From the NCBI GenBank assembly GCA_963820955.1, contig CAWGCA010000041.1, positions 1-64,000 on the forward strand: a DNA stretch of 64,000 nucleotides. The letters are read 5' to 3'. This DNA comes from CAWGCA01 sp963820955 (GTDB taxonomy: Bacteria > Pseudomonadota > Gammaproteobacteria > Chromatiales > Chromatiaceae). Positions within the stretch are counted from its first letter, which is position 1; each line of letters opens with the position of its first letter. The notes under the pieces are model-generated. The model was not told where the DNA came from. It made no database searches and saw only the letters and a list, made by a program, of their open reading frames with translations. The translations under genes and the position numbers were made by a program. Positions 36,691 to 46,660 of the stretch are shown here, one piece after another.

Positions 36691-38283
36691 ATGGTCGATC
36701 AAAACACTGTGGGCGATAAGATAAGGGTTATCTGGAAGATGCCTCTTTGGGGTTGGGTATTAATTGGCGTGGCGATCATGGCGCTGATATTGGCTTCCCT
36801 AGATGCGATGAAGGAAATGGTGCGTTTTTGGGAGAATTACAAGGAATATAGCCATGGATATATGATTCCTCCTCTTGCCGCCTTTCTCATTTGGCAAAAG
36901 AGCGATGTATTGCGCTATAAAGCCTTTGAAGGATCTTGGCTAGGGCTCCCGTTACTGCTTTTCGGTATAGCTGTAATTTATGTCGGGAGTCTAACCACCA
37001 TCGCCGTCATTGGGCAGTACGGCTTTCTGTTCGCTGTATTGGGACTTGGATTGAGTTTTACAGGTTGGGCCGGTCTCAGGCCGATTTTAGTTCCTTTGCT
37101 ATTTCTCGCTTTTATGATCCCTTTTCCAGGTTTTTTCCTCAACAATCTGTCCGCCAAATTGCAGCTGATCTCTTCCGAGATTGGGGTTGCCGTTATACGT
37201 GCATTTGATATCAGCGTGTACCTGGAAGGGAATGTCATTGATCTTGGGCAATACCAACTGCAGGTAGTCGAGGCCTGCAGCGGTCTTCGTTACCTGATTC
37301 CCTTGATGAGTCTGGCCTTCATCACAGCCTATTTTTTCCAGGCTGCTTTCTGGAAAAGAGCGGTGATATTTCTTTCGAGTATTCCGATCACTGTTTTAAT
37401 GAATAGTTTCAGGATCGGTATGATCGGTGTATTGGTCGAGCACAGGGGTATAGAGCAGGCCGAAGGCTTTCTCCACGATTTCGAAGGCTGGGTCATTTTC
37501 ATGGCCTGTACCGGCATATTGATCATGGAGATGTGGTTGTTTGCCCGATTTTCCAAAGACCGGAGACCCTTGCGCGAGGTGTTTGGGATTGAATTTCCTG
37601 AACCTGCACCGAAGGATACGCAGGTACGGTATCGCAAGGTCCCGGCCTCGTTTTGGGCGGCATTTATTTTGGTTGGAGCCGCGGCAGTAATGGCAAATGT
37701 GATTCAAGTAAGGGAAGAAATTATTCCTGATCGAGTGGCATTCGCTGAATTCCCATCGAAAATAGGAGAATGGACCGGGCGACCAGACCAGCTTGAACAA
37801 ATCTACCTGGATGCACTGAAACTGGATGACTACATAATTACCGACTTTGTCAATCCAGACGGCGAGAAGATAAACTTCTATGTTGCGTACTACAGCTCCC
37901 AGCGAGCAGGAGAGTCAGCGCATTCTCCCCGATCCTGCCTGCCCGGCGGTGGCTGGCTGATTAAGGACATCCAGGAACGGAAGGTCGACGGGGCCAGCCT
38001 CAATGGCGGACCGGTGAGGATGAACCGTGTGGTCATTAAAAAGGGAGAATATACTCAACTGGTTTATTACTGGTTCCAGCAGCGTGGCCGGAATATCACT
38101 AATGAATATCTGGTGAAATGGTGGCTGATTCGGGATGCGCTGGCGCGTAATCGCACAGATGGTGCCTTGGTTCGCCTCACCACACTGGTGCGCCCTGGTC
38201 AGGACGTCAGCGAAGCAGATAAGAAACTACAAGGATTTATGACAGACCTTCTGCCCGTGCTCTCGCCGTACATCCCTGACTGA
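36691..38283 (+). CDS. xrtD: Exosortase fused to EpsI domain (VPLPA-CTERM type, XrtD-like)
   Basis: The protein has 530 residues. The first 300 are an eight-helix exosortase with catalytic Cys196 (VVEACSGLRYL), Arg241 (MNSFRIG) and His262 (FLHDFEGW). After a further helix (about 318-337), residues 350-525 form an EpsI domain (FPSKIGEWTG...; HSPRSCLPGGGW). From memory, the exosortase fused to EpsI that pairs with VPLPA-CTERM tails is called XrtD; the substrate at 16441 has just that kind of tail, which supports the match. It would cleave and possibly attach the protein at the membrane while EPS is exported. Confidence 0.88.
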   Translation: MVDQNTVGDKIRVIWKMPLWGWVLIGVAIMALILASLDAMKEMVRFWENYKEYSHGYMIPPLAAFLIWQKSDVLRYKAFEGSWLGLPLLLFGIAVIYVGSLTTIAVIGQYGFLFAVLGLGLSFTGWAGLRPILVPLLFLAFMIPFPGFFLNNLSAKLQLISSEIGVAVIRAFDISVYLEGNVIDLGQYQLQVVEACSGLRYLIPLMSLAFITAYFFQAAFWKRAVIFLSSIPITVLMNSFRIGMIGVLVEHRGIEQAEGFLHDFEGWVIFMACTGILIMEMWLFARFSKDRRPLREVFGIEFPEPAPKDTQVRYRKVPASFWAAFILVGAAAVMANVIQVREEIIPDRVAFAEFPSKIGEWTGRPDQLEQIYLDALKLDDYIITDFVNPDGEKINFYVAYYSSQRAGESAHSPRSCLPGGGWLIKDIQERKVDGASLNGGPVRMNRVVIKKGEYTQLVYYWFQQRGRNITNEYLVKWWLIRDALARNRTDGALVRLTTLVRPGQDVSEADKKLQGFMTDLLPVLSPYIPD

Positions 38284-38331
38284 TAGTCAGTGTTTTTTAT
38301 GTAGTGACATTTTATTCTAAGGAGCGGCCGG

Positions 38332-39966
38332 TTGTTTGAAACACTAGGCTTCGGGTTATTGGTTCTGATAGTCGCCATGTCACTCAGCATGGCGCTGATT
38401 CCCATCATGATGCGTCTGGCACCCCGCCTGGGTATGATCGATAAGCCGGATCCCCGGAAGGTGCATGCCATTCCGATTCCGCGTGTTGGCGGCGTCGGAA
38501 TCGTTATCGGGGCTTTGTTGCCCATGGTGATCTGGTTGTCGCCGAACGATACCATCACCGCCTACCTGCTGGGTTCGCTGGTCCTGCTCTTTTTTGGTGT
38601 CTGGGATGACGTCAAAGAGTTAGGCCATTATGTCAAATTTATCGGGCAATTTGTTGCCGTATCTCTGGTGGTTTTTTACGGTGATTTGTATGTATCTCAT
38701 ATTCCGTTTGTCGAACAGGAACTGAGTAAAACGGCAGGAAGTCTGTTTACGGTGTTTGCGATCGTAGGAATGATCAACGCCATCAATCACTCCGATGGCC
38801 TGGACGGTTTGGCGGGGGGCGAGTCTTTGTTGAGTCTCGCAGGTATCTTTTATCTGGCCTACCAGATCGAGGATGTGGTTGTCATGATGATATGCCTGGC
38901 CACAATCGGTGGGGTGTTCGGATTTCTGCGCTTCAATTCTCATCCGGCACGGGTGTTTATGGGAGATGGTGGGAGCCAGTTTCTCGGCTTTACACTCGGA
39001 TTTCTGGCAGTTTATCTCACTCAGGTTTCCAATACGGCACTGAGTGCAGCGCTACCCTTGCTGCTCCTTGGGTTGCCGATTGTCGATATCATCTCGGTTT
39101 TTGCACAACGCATCTATGGAGGTATGAACTGGTTCAGAGCGACCAGGAATCATATTCATCATCGATTGCTTGATCTGGGTTTCTATCATTCCAGGTCCGT
39201 ACTGATCATTTATTCGATTCAGGCTCTGTTAGTCGTTTGTGGCGTTCTTATGCCTTATGAGTCCGATGCGCTATTGATTGGCATCTATCTCGTGATGACT
39301 GTCGCTGTGTTTGGTTCGCTCGTCATGGCGGAAAGAGCTGGATGGAGGTTGGATTCAGCAGACAAAGGTGCTTTGGAAGAGAAAGTGAGTTTTCTAGGTT
39401 CTCCGGAGTGGCTTCGGACTAGCAGTCACAAGGGTGCAGAGATACTGCTCACCGTATTTTTACTGATCGGCGCATTTGCGGCGACGACGATTCCTGTTGA
39501 TGTGTCTTTAGCTTCAGCGGTATTGGCGCTGATACTGCTCGCGCGGCTTGTATATGGGTATCGACTGTGGTTCCTGTTTCTACGATTGATTCTTTATGTC
39601 GCGGTTGCTTTCGTGGCCTATCTTCTGCAATTCTACGCGCCGGACATTACTGCCACATATAAGCCGCTAATGATTGTCTTTTTCGGGATCTTGGCACTTT
39701 GCGTGGTGGCTGCGGTACGCTTCTCTAAAAGTGAATTTTTTCAGGCCAATCCGTTGGATTATCTGGCACTGATTATGGTTGTCATACTGGCATTGTTGTC
39801 AAGCAGGGGGGTTGTGGAAAGCGCTGTTATCTCATTGGTGGTTAAAATGGTGGTGCTTTTCTATGCCGCAGAGCTTGTAATGAAGCATATGAGCAGTCGA
39901 TGGAATATGTTAACTGTTTCAGCGTTGATGTCGTTTGTGATTATTGGGATACGTGGTCTGGTCTGA
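38332..39966 (+). CDS. WecA/MraY-family sugar-1-phosphate transferase with long C-terminal membrane extension
   Basis: The protein has 544 residues. The first ~330 show the polyprenyl-phosphate phosphotransferase motifs: LGMIDKPDPRKVHAIPIPRV, FFGVWDDVKEL, NHSDGLDGLAGG, RVFMGDGGSQFLGF and NHIHHRLLDLGF. It loads the first sugar phosphate on undecaprenyl phosphate. About 200 further residues add six or so helices, longer than normal WecA (about 350). It starts with TTG, with AAGGAG eight bases ahead. The extra helices could link it to the exosortase or other membrane parts (inference). Confidence 0.88.
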   Translation: MFETLGFGLLVLIVAMSLSMALIPIMMRLAPRLGMIDKPDPRKVHAIPIPRVGGVGIVIGALLPMVIWLSPNDTITAYLLGSLVLLFFGVWDDVKELGHYVKFIGQFVAVSLVVFYGDLYVSHIPFVEQELSKTAGSLFTVFAIVGMINAINHSDGLDGLAGGESLLSLAGIFYLAYQIEDVVVMMICLATIGGVFGFLRFNSHPARVFMGDGGSQFLGFTLGFLAVYLTQVSNTALSAALPLLLLGLPIVDIISVFAQRIYGGMNWFRATRNHIHHRLLDLGFYHSRSVLIIYSIQALLVVCGVLMPYESDALLIGIYLVMTVAVFGSLVMAERAGWRLDSADKGALEEKVSFLGSPEWLRTSSHKGAEILLTVFLLIGAFAATTIPVDVSLASAVLALILLARLVYGYRLWFLFLRLILYVAVAFVAYLLQFYAPDITATYKPLMIVFFGILALCVVAAVRFSKSEFFQANPLDYLALIMVVILALLSSRGVVESAVISLVVKMVVLFYAAELVMKHMSSRWNMLTVSALMSFVIIGIRGLV

Positions 39967-40217
39967 CCTGAGCTGTAAAGCCAGGTGTGTTTTCGAATTC
40001 TCGGTCCGAAACGAGGGCATTCGCGCCCGATGTTTGACTAGCTATTTCTGTTCCAGCTGTCCTGCATAAGCTGCCTTTTGACATGGTACGTTTGTTCGGG
40101 TTGTAAAACAGACCCATAAAATGACACGATGTATTGAGAAAACCGTGTATACACACGCTTGTGACGGTTGCTGAAACAACCTCGTCTCCAATTGCTACTC
40201 GTCCTCGCTTGCTCTAC

Positions 40218-40246
40218 TTGACGAAAAGCTAAGACTGATGTGTAAA
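40218..40246 (+). promoter_or_regulatory. Candidate sigma-70 promoter of gmd
   Basis: TTGACG at 40218-40223 and TGTAAA at 40241-40246 are separated by 17 bases, and the start codon lies about 30 bases further on. Five of six and four of six consensus bases match. No other pair near this gene is as good. Confidence 0.5.
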
Positions 40247-40275
40247 AAAAGAATTTTTGTGGAAGGATAAATGCG

Positions 40276-41373
40276 ATGTCTAGTGCAAAAAAAATAGCGC
40301 TGATCACTGGTATTACCGGGCAGGATGGCGCTTATCTGGCCGAGTTTTTGTTAAACAAAGAGTATGAAGTTCACGGTATCAAACGCCGTGCGTCTTCTTT
40401 TAACACGGATCGTATAGATCATCTATATAAAGATCCTCACGTAAAGGGGCGCAGGTTCATATTGCACTATGGCGACCTTACAGATTCGACCAATTTGATT
40501 CGAATCATCCAGGAAGTGCAGCCTGACGAGATCTATAATCTGGCTGCTCAAAGTCATGTCGCAGTCTCCTTTGAGACGCCGGAGTATACGGCCAATGCCG
40601 ATGCATTGGGCACGCTGCGATTGCTGGAAGCGATACGCATATTGGGACTCGAAAAGAAGACAAAGTTCTATCAGGCCTCCACTAGCGAGCTATTTGGTAA
40701 GGTTCAGGAAATTCCGCAAAAGGAAACCACGCCGTTTTATCCGCGCAGTCCTTACGCTGTCGCCAAGCTATATTCCTATTGGATCTGCGTGAACTATCGG
40801 GAAGCCTACGGCATTTACGCATGCAATGGCATTTTGTTCAATCATGAATCGCCAGTACGCGGCGAGACTTTTGTAACACGCAAGATTACACGTGCAGTCG
40901 CGCGTATCAAGCTGGGATTACAGGACCGGTTGTATCTCGGTAATCTGGATTCGAAACGCGACTGGGGGCATGCGCAAGATTATGTGAAGATGCAGTGGTT
41001 GATGTTGCAGCAGGATGAGCCGGAAGATTATTGCATTTCCACTGGTGTACAGTACTCGGTGCGCGATTTCGTCAATGCGGCGTTCAAGGAAGCGGGTGTT
41101 CCTGTACGCTGGGAAGGATCAGGCGTCGACGAGAAAGGCTATGATGGGAACTCGGGAGAGTTAAGGGTAGAAGTCGATCCGCGGTATTTTCGCCCGACGG
41201 AAGTCGAGACTTTACTGGGCGATTCCACCAAGGCAAGGGAAAAATTGGGGTGGGTGCCGGAGATAACTCTTGATGATATGGTGGCCGAGATGGTGCGTGA
41301 GGATTTAAAGATTGCCGAGCGGGATGAGCTTTGTAGAAGCGAGGGTTTCAGAACTTTCGACTACAACGAATGA
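40276..41373 (+). CDS. gmd: GDP-mannose 4,6-dehydratase
   Basis: The protein has 365 residues. GITGQDGAYLAEFLL (NAD(P)-binding), then HGIKRRASSFNTDRIDHLY, STSELFGKVQEIPQKE and YPRSPYAVAKLYSYW (catalytic YxxxK) identify Gmd. It makes GDP-4-keto-6-deoxymannose for fucose or related sugars. GGAAGGA precedes the start. It forms a pair with the fcl gene 77 bases downstream. Confidence 0.97.
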   Translation: MSSAKKIALITGITGQDGAYLAEFLLNKEYEVHGIKRRASSFNTDRIDHLYKDPHVKGRRFILHYGDLTDSTNLIRIIQEVQPDEIYNLAAQSHVAVSFETPEYTANADALGTLRLLEAIRILGLEKKTKFYQASTSELFGKVQEIPQKETTPFYPRSPYAVAKLYSYWICVNYREAYGIYACNGILFNHESPVRGETFVTRKITRAVARIKLGLQDRLYLGNLDSKRDWGHAQDYVKMQWLMLQQDEPEDYCISTGVQYSVRDFVNAAFKEAGVPVRWEGSGVDEKGYDGNSGELRVEVDPRYFRPTEVETLLGDSTKAREKLGWVPEITLDDMVAEMVREDLKIAERDELCRSEGFRTFDYNE

Positions 41374-41450
41374 GTAATCACAACGGAAAGTATGGTACAC
41401 AGTGATCATTTTTGCTCCCGTATATTATCTGCGCACCTTTTGTATCCATT

Positions 41451-42398
41451 ATGAATAAGCACGACAAGATCTATGTTGCCGGCCACCGCGGTTTGGTAGG
41501 TTCGGCCATTGTCCGCAAGCTTAAGACCGATGGCTTCGATAACTTGTTGTTGCGAACCAGCAAGGAGCTGGATTTACGGGAGCAGGCGGCAGTCCGAGAT
41601 TTCTTTGGTGTCGAAAAGCCCGATTATGTCATTCTGGCGGCTGCCAAAGTGGGTGGTATTTTAGCCAACGATAGTTATCCGGCGGATTTCATATATGACA
41701 ATCTAATGATGGAGCTGAATGTCATTCATGGGTCATTCCAGAGTGGAGTTAAGAAGCTGCTCGCACTGGGTAGTACTTGCATTTACCCGAAGATGGCGCC
41801 CCAACCATTGAAAGAAGAATATTTGCTCAGCGGATCGTTAGAGCCGACCAACGAGTGGTATGCGGTGGCCAAGATCGCCGGTATCAAGCTGTGCCAGGCC
41901 TATCAGCGTCAGCACGGCTGCCGCTATATCGCAGCCATGCCGACCAATCTATATGGTCCGGGCGACAATTTTGATCTCGAAAAATCCCATGTGCTGCCGG
42001 CGCTGATTCGGAAATTCCATCAGGCCAAAGAAGGGGGATGGGATGCGGTGACGCTATGGGGAACCGGCAAGCCATTCCGCGAATTTTTCCATGTGGATGA
42101 TTTGGCCGATGCTTGTCTGTTTCTGATGGAAAACTATGAAGACCCTGAAATAATTAATATTGGTGTCGGTGAGGATCTGAGTATTGCCGAACTCGCCGGG
42201 ATGGTACGAGACGTGGTGGGTTTTACCGGCCAGATTTTGTTCGATGCGTCAAAGCCTGATGGCACGCCTAGGAAGCTGGTCGATACTTCGAAGATCAATA
42301 CCCTTGGATGGAAGGCGAAGATCAGACTCCGGGAAGGTATTGAGGAAACATACCAATGGTTTCTTGATAATATCGAGAGCTTAAGAGGAGTGGGTTAG
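41451..42398 (+). CDS. fcl: GDP-L-fucose synthase
   Basis: The protein has 315 residues. IYVAGHRGLVGSAIVRKL, GSTCIYPKMAPQPLKEEYLL and NEWYAVAKIAGIKLCQAY (YxxxK) are diagnostic. It epimerises and reduces the Gmd product to GDP-L-fucose for the polymer. The start at 41451 is chosen because the extra codons upstream (from 41412) are hydrophobic and not conserved in the family. Confidence 0.96.
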   Translation: MNKHDKIYVAGHRGLVGSAIVRKLKTDGFDNLLLRTSKELDLREQAAVRDFFGVEKPDYVILAAAKVGGILANDSYPADFIYDNLMMELNVIHGSFQSGVKKLLALGSTCIYPKMAPQPLKEEYLLSGSLEPTNEWYAVAKIAGIKLCQAYQRQHGCRYIAAMPTNLYGPGDNFDLEKSHVLPALIRKFHQAKEGGWDAVTLWGTGKPFREFFHVDDLADACLFLMENYEDPEIINIGVGEDLSIAELAGMVRDVVGFTGQILFDASKPDGTPRKLVDTSKINTLGWKAKIRLREGIEETYQWFLDNIESLRGVG

Positions 42399-42473
42399 TT
42401 TTTTGGCGAATCCCCTTTTTCTGTAAGCTGCCTTAGCCGAGCCAAAGACGTTTTTGAACCGAGACTTCTACCC

Positions 42474-43799
42474 TTACTTGTCCGTTTCGAGATACAACTC
42501 CTGAGGGATTTGGGTTGTCGGTGGTTTTTCCAGCGGAATCAACCGGTAATATTTCCGGATGGGGCCTGCTGTGCGAATGGTCTGTACTCCTTTGCTGACG
42601 CCAATTTCCATTTCTACCCGCTGATAGGGGCCGATGGAACTTTCCGACGCCAGCAGTCGGTATCGCTTATTCGCCTGTAGAGTCCGGGTACGAATCACCA
42701 GGGTCGTGTCGTTTTCCAGCGAGACGCTATATCCGCCATAGGGATTGGCCAACGGCTCGCCGATGAAAATTCCCTGACCCGGCATGGCTACGCTTTTCCA
42801 ATAGGCTTCGATCAGGGATTCACCGCTCAGGTAACGTCGAATTACGATTCCCGGATGGGGGAATTTCTGGGGAAAGGCGCAGGGCTCCACCACAGTGCCA
42901 TAGCTGCCGGTGGCGCCGGCCTCTAGCCAGCGCAGGCTGCTCATCTGCCGGCTGCCGCTGAGCACGCCACCCGCGGAGGTGAGGTGATCAGCAATCGCAC
43001 CCGGGAGAAAATGGTTGCTGTCGATACCAGGGACCTTGGCTAGACCCGTGAAGTAGAACAGGACATCATTTTTTTCCTCTAGTTTGTTACTCTCTATGAG
43101 TTCCAGCGTTACCTGCTCTCCCAATCCTTTGAGTATGGCTGGAAAGAAGGCCGCCCGTACGTTACGGGCCTGGTTGGAGGTGCTGAGCAGATAGCCGGTG
43201 CCGGCGGGTTCGGTGCCGTCGGAGGCAACGCCTCGGTCGATCAAGGCCTTTACCTGCTCGAAGTTGTCACCCGCCAGGGCCATGGTGGGGCGCCAGTCGA
43301 GGTCCGTGCCGGGTGCCCGGCTATTGCTATTGAAATAGGGGCTGACACGCGTGAGCTTGCAGCCCTTGGCGCAGAAGGCGGGGTCGAATCCGGCCGCAAA
43401 AGCAGTGGTGATCGACATGCATCCGACGCGGAAGGGGCTGGTCCAGGTAAGCACAAAGGCCTGGATTTGCAGCGGCGCCTCGGCGGTCACCTGCTGTCTG
43501 AGGGTTTGGAACGCTTCGGGGGCCATGCTCTTCTGGCCAGGCTTGAATCGAACGTGCACCATGTTTTGCTCAGGGATGCGGCGTTTTTCCTGGTAGTAGT
43601 TGGCGATTTTTACACTGAGGGGGTCCAGGTCATTGACGATGACGGCGATATCGGCCGGCCCGAAGGCTGATTTGGGCAGGGCCAGCCGAGGCATTGGTTG
43701 TTCCGCCGCGCCGGCGAACTGGACGACCGTCAGCAGCCATAGAAATGCGAGGAAGTGACGAGCGAGAAAAAAGGTTTTATACATAGGTGTCTGAAACAA
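42474..43799 (-). CDS. TIGR03790-like protein of PEP-CTERM genomes
   Basis: The protein has 441 residues, convergent with fcl. It has a signal peptide (FLAFLWLLTVVQFAGA-A), then VIVNDLDPLSVKIANYYQEKR and later GDNFEQVKALIDRGV. This order is that of a family known only from genomes with exosortases; its function is unknown. The start could be five codons later (MYKTFF). The C-terminal 100 residues look beta-rich and may be a binding domain. Confidence 0.8.
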   Translation of the reverse strand: MFQTPMYKTFFLARHFLAFLWLLTVVQFAGAAEQPMPRLALPKSAFGPADIAVIVNDLDPLSVKIANYYQEKRRIPEQNMVHVRFKPGQKSMAPEAFQTLRQQVTAEAPLQIQAFVLTWTSPFRVGCMSITTAFAAGFDPAFCAKGCKLTRVSPYFNSNSRAPGTDLDWRPTMALAGDNFEQVKALIDRGVASDGTEPAGTGYLLSTSNQARNVRAAFFPAILKGLGEQVTLELIESNKLEEKNDVLFYFTGLAKVPGIDSNHFLPGAIADHLTSAGGVLSGSRQMSSLRWLEAGATGSYGTVVEPCAFPQKFPHPGIVIRRYLSGESLIEAYWKSVAMPGQGIFIGEPLANPYGGYSVSLENDTTLVIRTRTLQANKRYRLLASESSIGPYQRVEMEIGVSKGVQTIRTAGPIRKYYRLIPLEKPPTTQIPQELYLETDK

Positions 43800-44034
43800 G
43801 CAGGACGTAACTTAGCAAGCAGTTTACCCGATCTGACCGCTATCTTTTTAGAGTAGGCGTACCTGCCCTTCTGGCTAGTCACTAGATTCTGAATTCGCAA
43901 CCTGGATTGCCTTACCATTTAGCGTATGTTTGGAATAGGTCTCTTTTCTGGCAACAAAGTCAGTTACAATGAAAAGTTAATATTTTAAGCAAGCCCTGGG
44001 TAGTGAGAATTTCTCGATTGATTATGGTGACTCA

Positions 44035-46446
44035 ATGGAACTCAAAATGAAAAACGGTGCTACGGTTTTCCGGAAACTGATGAGCTTTGCCGGACTGGCA
44101 GTACTGACCTGGATATTGGTCGGCTGTGGCGGGGCCGAAGACCGCAAGGCGAAATATATGGAGAGGGGGCAGGCCCTGTTTGAGGAAGGAGATTTCGTCA
44201 AGGCGGAGCTTGAGTTCAAGAATGTCCTGCAGATCGATCCCAAGGACGCCGAAGCACTTTTTATGCTGGGACAGACCGCTGAGCGCCAGCAGCAGTGGCG
44301 AGGGGCATTTTCTGCCTATTCGGGGGTGCTTGAAGTGGATCCAAAACACCAGGCTGCACTGGTGCGACGGGGCCATATTTTTCTTCTCTCAGGTTCCCCG
44401 GATAGGGCATTGCAGGACGCTGATACGGCTCTCGGCGAGGACCCGGGCAATGTAGATGCCCTGGTATTGAGGAGCGCGGTGCAGAGCAGATCCGGCGATG
44501 CCGATGCGGCGCTTGCCGACGCTCGGGCGGCGATTGAGGCGGATCCCAGAAACAAGAATGCCGTTGCCATGCTGGCCTCGCTGCTGGCGGAGCAGGGGGA
44601 CATCGACCAGGCCCTGCGACTGGTGGAGGGGGCGCTTGAGATTCATCCTGATGCGATAGACATACACTTGCTGCTGGCCCGTCTATATAGCAAAAAGGGG
44701 GAGCCGGACAAGGCGGTGGCTCAACTGGAAGAGATGGTGGTGTTGCAGCCGGAGAATCTAACTATCCGGGTGCAGCTGGCGGCCTATTTGACCGGTCAGA
44801 ACAAGTTGGACGAGGCGGAGAAAATACTGAGAGATGCGGTTACCGACCTGCCTGACAACGTAGCGGCGAAGCTGGCCCTGGTTGAATTTCTCGGCACTAA
44901 ACGCGGCAGCGCCCAGGCGGAACAGACGCTGCAGGGATTTGTTACGGCCGCGCCGGATGCCTATGCGCTGATGTTTGCCCAGGCCAATCTGTATAAGGCG
45001 ATGAGGCAACAGGAAAAGATGATGGCGGTGTACTCGGAGATCATTGAGCGGGATCAGCTGGGGCCGGATGGTCTCAAGGCGAGAAACAAGCTTGCTGCCC
45101 AGCTGTTCGCGAGAGGGGAGTCCGATGCGGCCAAAAAACTGGTGGAAGAGGTTCTTGCGGAGAGTGCCCAGGATAGTGATGCACTGTTGACCCAGGCCGG
45201 CATCGCATTGTCGGAGAAGGACACGGATCGAGCCGTCGCTGACCTGAGGACCCTGTTAAAAAATGATCCCACTTTGGTTAAGGCCCTGCGGCTTCTGGCG
45301 CGTGCCCATTTAATGCGGGGAGAGATGGACCTGGCCCGGGAGAGCCTGGAAAAGGCGGCAGCAGCCGATCCGAAAGGGACCGAAGCCAATCTGGAACTGG
45401 CGCAGTATCTACTGCGGTCCGGGGATGCCGACGCGGCTGTTGCCGTGCTGGAGAGCTTGTTGCTACAGAGGCCAGATGAAATCATCGTGATGCAGACGCT
45501 GGCCAATCTTCGTATCACCCGCAAGGAGTGGGATGAGGCTCGGGCGCTGGCCGGCCGCATCAAGGAGAAGCATGTCGACCGGGCGGAAGGCTATTACCTC
45601 AGTGGCCTGGTGATGCAGGGTGAGGGTCTTTACCAGGAGAGTATTGCCGAGTTCGAGCAGGCCCTGACCCGCTCCCCCGACGCAGTGCAGCCGCTGGTGG
45701 CCATGGCCCGCAGTTATCTGGCCAACAAGCAGCCGGATGAGGCCCTGGCGCGTCTTGACAAGGCAGTTGAGGCCAATCCCAAAAATGCGGTTGCGCGCAA
45801 TCTCCAGGGGGAAATACTGGCATCACAGCAGCGCCTGGCCGAGGCGGAACAGGCATTCGAGGGAGCTCGAGCGGTCACTCCACAATGGGCGTTGCCCTAT
45901 CGCAATCTCGGTAATCTCTATTTCGCCCAGGAGGAGAATGCCAAGGCGGAAAAGGTGTTGCGAGAGGGACTGGAAGCCACCTCCGGTAATGCAGAGCTGG
46001 GACTGTTGCTGGCCACCCTGTTACAGCGCAGTGGAGATCGAGAGGGTGCAATTGCAATCTACGAGCAGATGATTGCCAAACAGCCCCAGTCGGATGTGCT
46101 GATCAATAATTTAGCCGTGTTGCTGGCCGAAGATGGTTCGGATCAGGGGCGGTTGGATCGGGCACTGGAGCTGGCGCAGAGGTTCGAGGAGTCGAAATCG
46201 CCAATGTTTCGGGACACCCTGGGCTGGGTTTATTATCAGCGCAACGAGCTGGACAAGGCGCTGCCATTGCTGGAACAGGTGGTGGCCAGTATGCCGAATG
46301 TGCCCACTTTTCATTTCCATCTGGGCATGGCTTACCAGAAGTCAGGCAACGTCGAAGAGGCCAAGAAACAACTCCAGGCAGCGCTGGATACGGAGGTGGA
46401 GTTTCCGGAGAAGGAACAAGCCCGAGCGATTATCGAAACCCTGTAG
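44035..46446 (+). CDS. prsT: PEP-CTERM locus TPR lipoprotein (PrsT-like)
   Basis: The protein has 803 residues. A lipoprotein signal ends in LVGC. Then about 20 TPR-like repeats follow (for example ALFEEGDFVKAELEFKNVL; YRNLGNLYFAQEENAKAEKV). This is the layout of the PrsT family of exosortase loci. It is probably an outer-membrane-attached periplasmic scaffold that brings together polymer export, exosortase substrate or barrel. The usual partners prsK and prsR are not in the window. Divergent from the TIGR03790-like gene. Confidence 0.88.
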   Translation: MELKMKNGATVFRKLMSFAGLAVLTWILVGCGGAEDRKAKYMERGQALFEEGDFVKAELEFKNVLQIDPKDAEALFMLGQTAERQQQWRGAFSAYSGVLEVDPKHQAALVRRGHIFLLSGSPDRALQDADTALGEDPGNVDALVLRSAVQSRSGDADAALADARAAIEADPRNKNAVAMLASLLAEQGDIDQALRLVEGALEIHPDAIDIHLLLARLYSKKGEPDKAVAQLEEMVVLQPENLTIRVQLAAYLTGQNKLDEAEKILRDAVTDLPDNVAAKLALVEFLGTKRGSAQAEQTLQGFVTAAPDAYALMFAQANLYKAMRQQEKMMAVYSEIIERDQLGPDGLKARNKLAAQLFARGESDAAKKLVEEVLAESAQDSDALLTQAGIALSEKDTDRAVADLRTLLKNDPTLVKALRLLARAHLMRGEMDLARESLEKAAAADPKGTEANLELAQYLLRSGDADAAVAVLESLLLQRPDEIIVMQTLANLRITRKEWDEARALAGRIKEKHVDRAEGYYLSGLVMQGEGLYQESIAEFEQALTRSPDAVQPLVAMARSYLANKQPDEALARLDKAVEANPKNAVARNLQGEILASQQRLAEAEQAFEGARAVTPQWALPYRNLGNLYFAQEENAKAEKVLREGLEATSGNAELGLLLATLLQRSGDREGAIAIYEQMIAKQPQSDVLINNLAVLLAEDGSDQGRLDRALELAQRFEESKSPMFRDTLGWVYYQRNELDKALPLLEQVVASMPNVPTFHFHLGMAYQKSGNVEEAKKQLQAALDTEVEFPEKEQARAIIETL

Positions 46447-46559
46447 CTGTTTTTTTGCTTAGCGGACGATTGGAAAAGAAACTTCGATAACAGGTTCCTG
46501 CGACCAACTCTCTGGGGATCGAACCTGATCCCTGACGGCTGAGCTGAGAGAGCCTTTTC

Positions 46560-46597
46560 AGGCAGGCACCGGTAACACCGATGCCTGCCTTCTTTAT
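46560..46597 (+). terminator. Terminator after the TPR lipoprotein gene
   Basis: A 9-bp perfect stem AGGCAGGCA / TGCCTGCCT with a 13-base loop is followed by a T-rich tail. Confidence 0.8.
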
Positions 46598-46660
46598 TTA
46601 CAAGGGTGGGGTTGGGTTCGTCGGCAAAGACACGGACCTCGTATGGCCCGTCGTTCAATC

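Noticed and set aside
46140..46320. Minor open frames opposite the TPR gene
   Set aside because: Shadow frames of a repetitive GC-rich gene; no ribosome sites.
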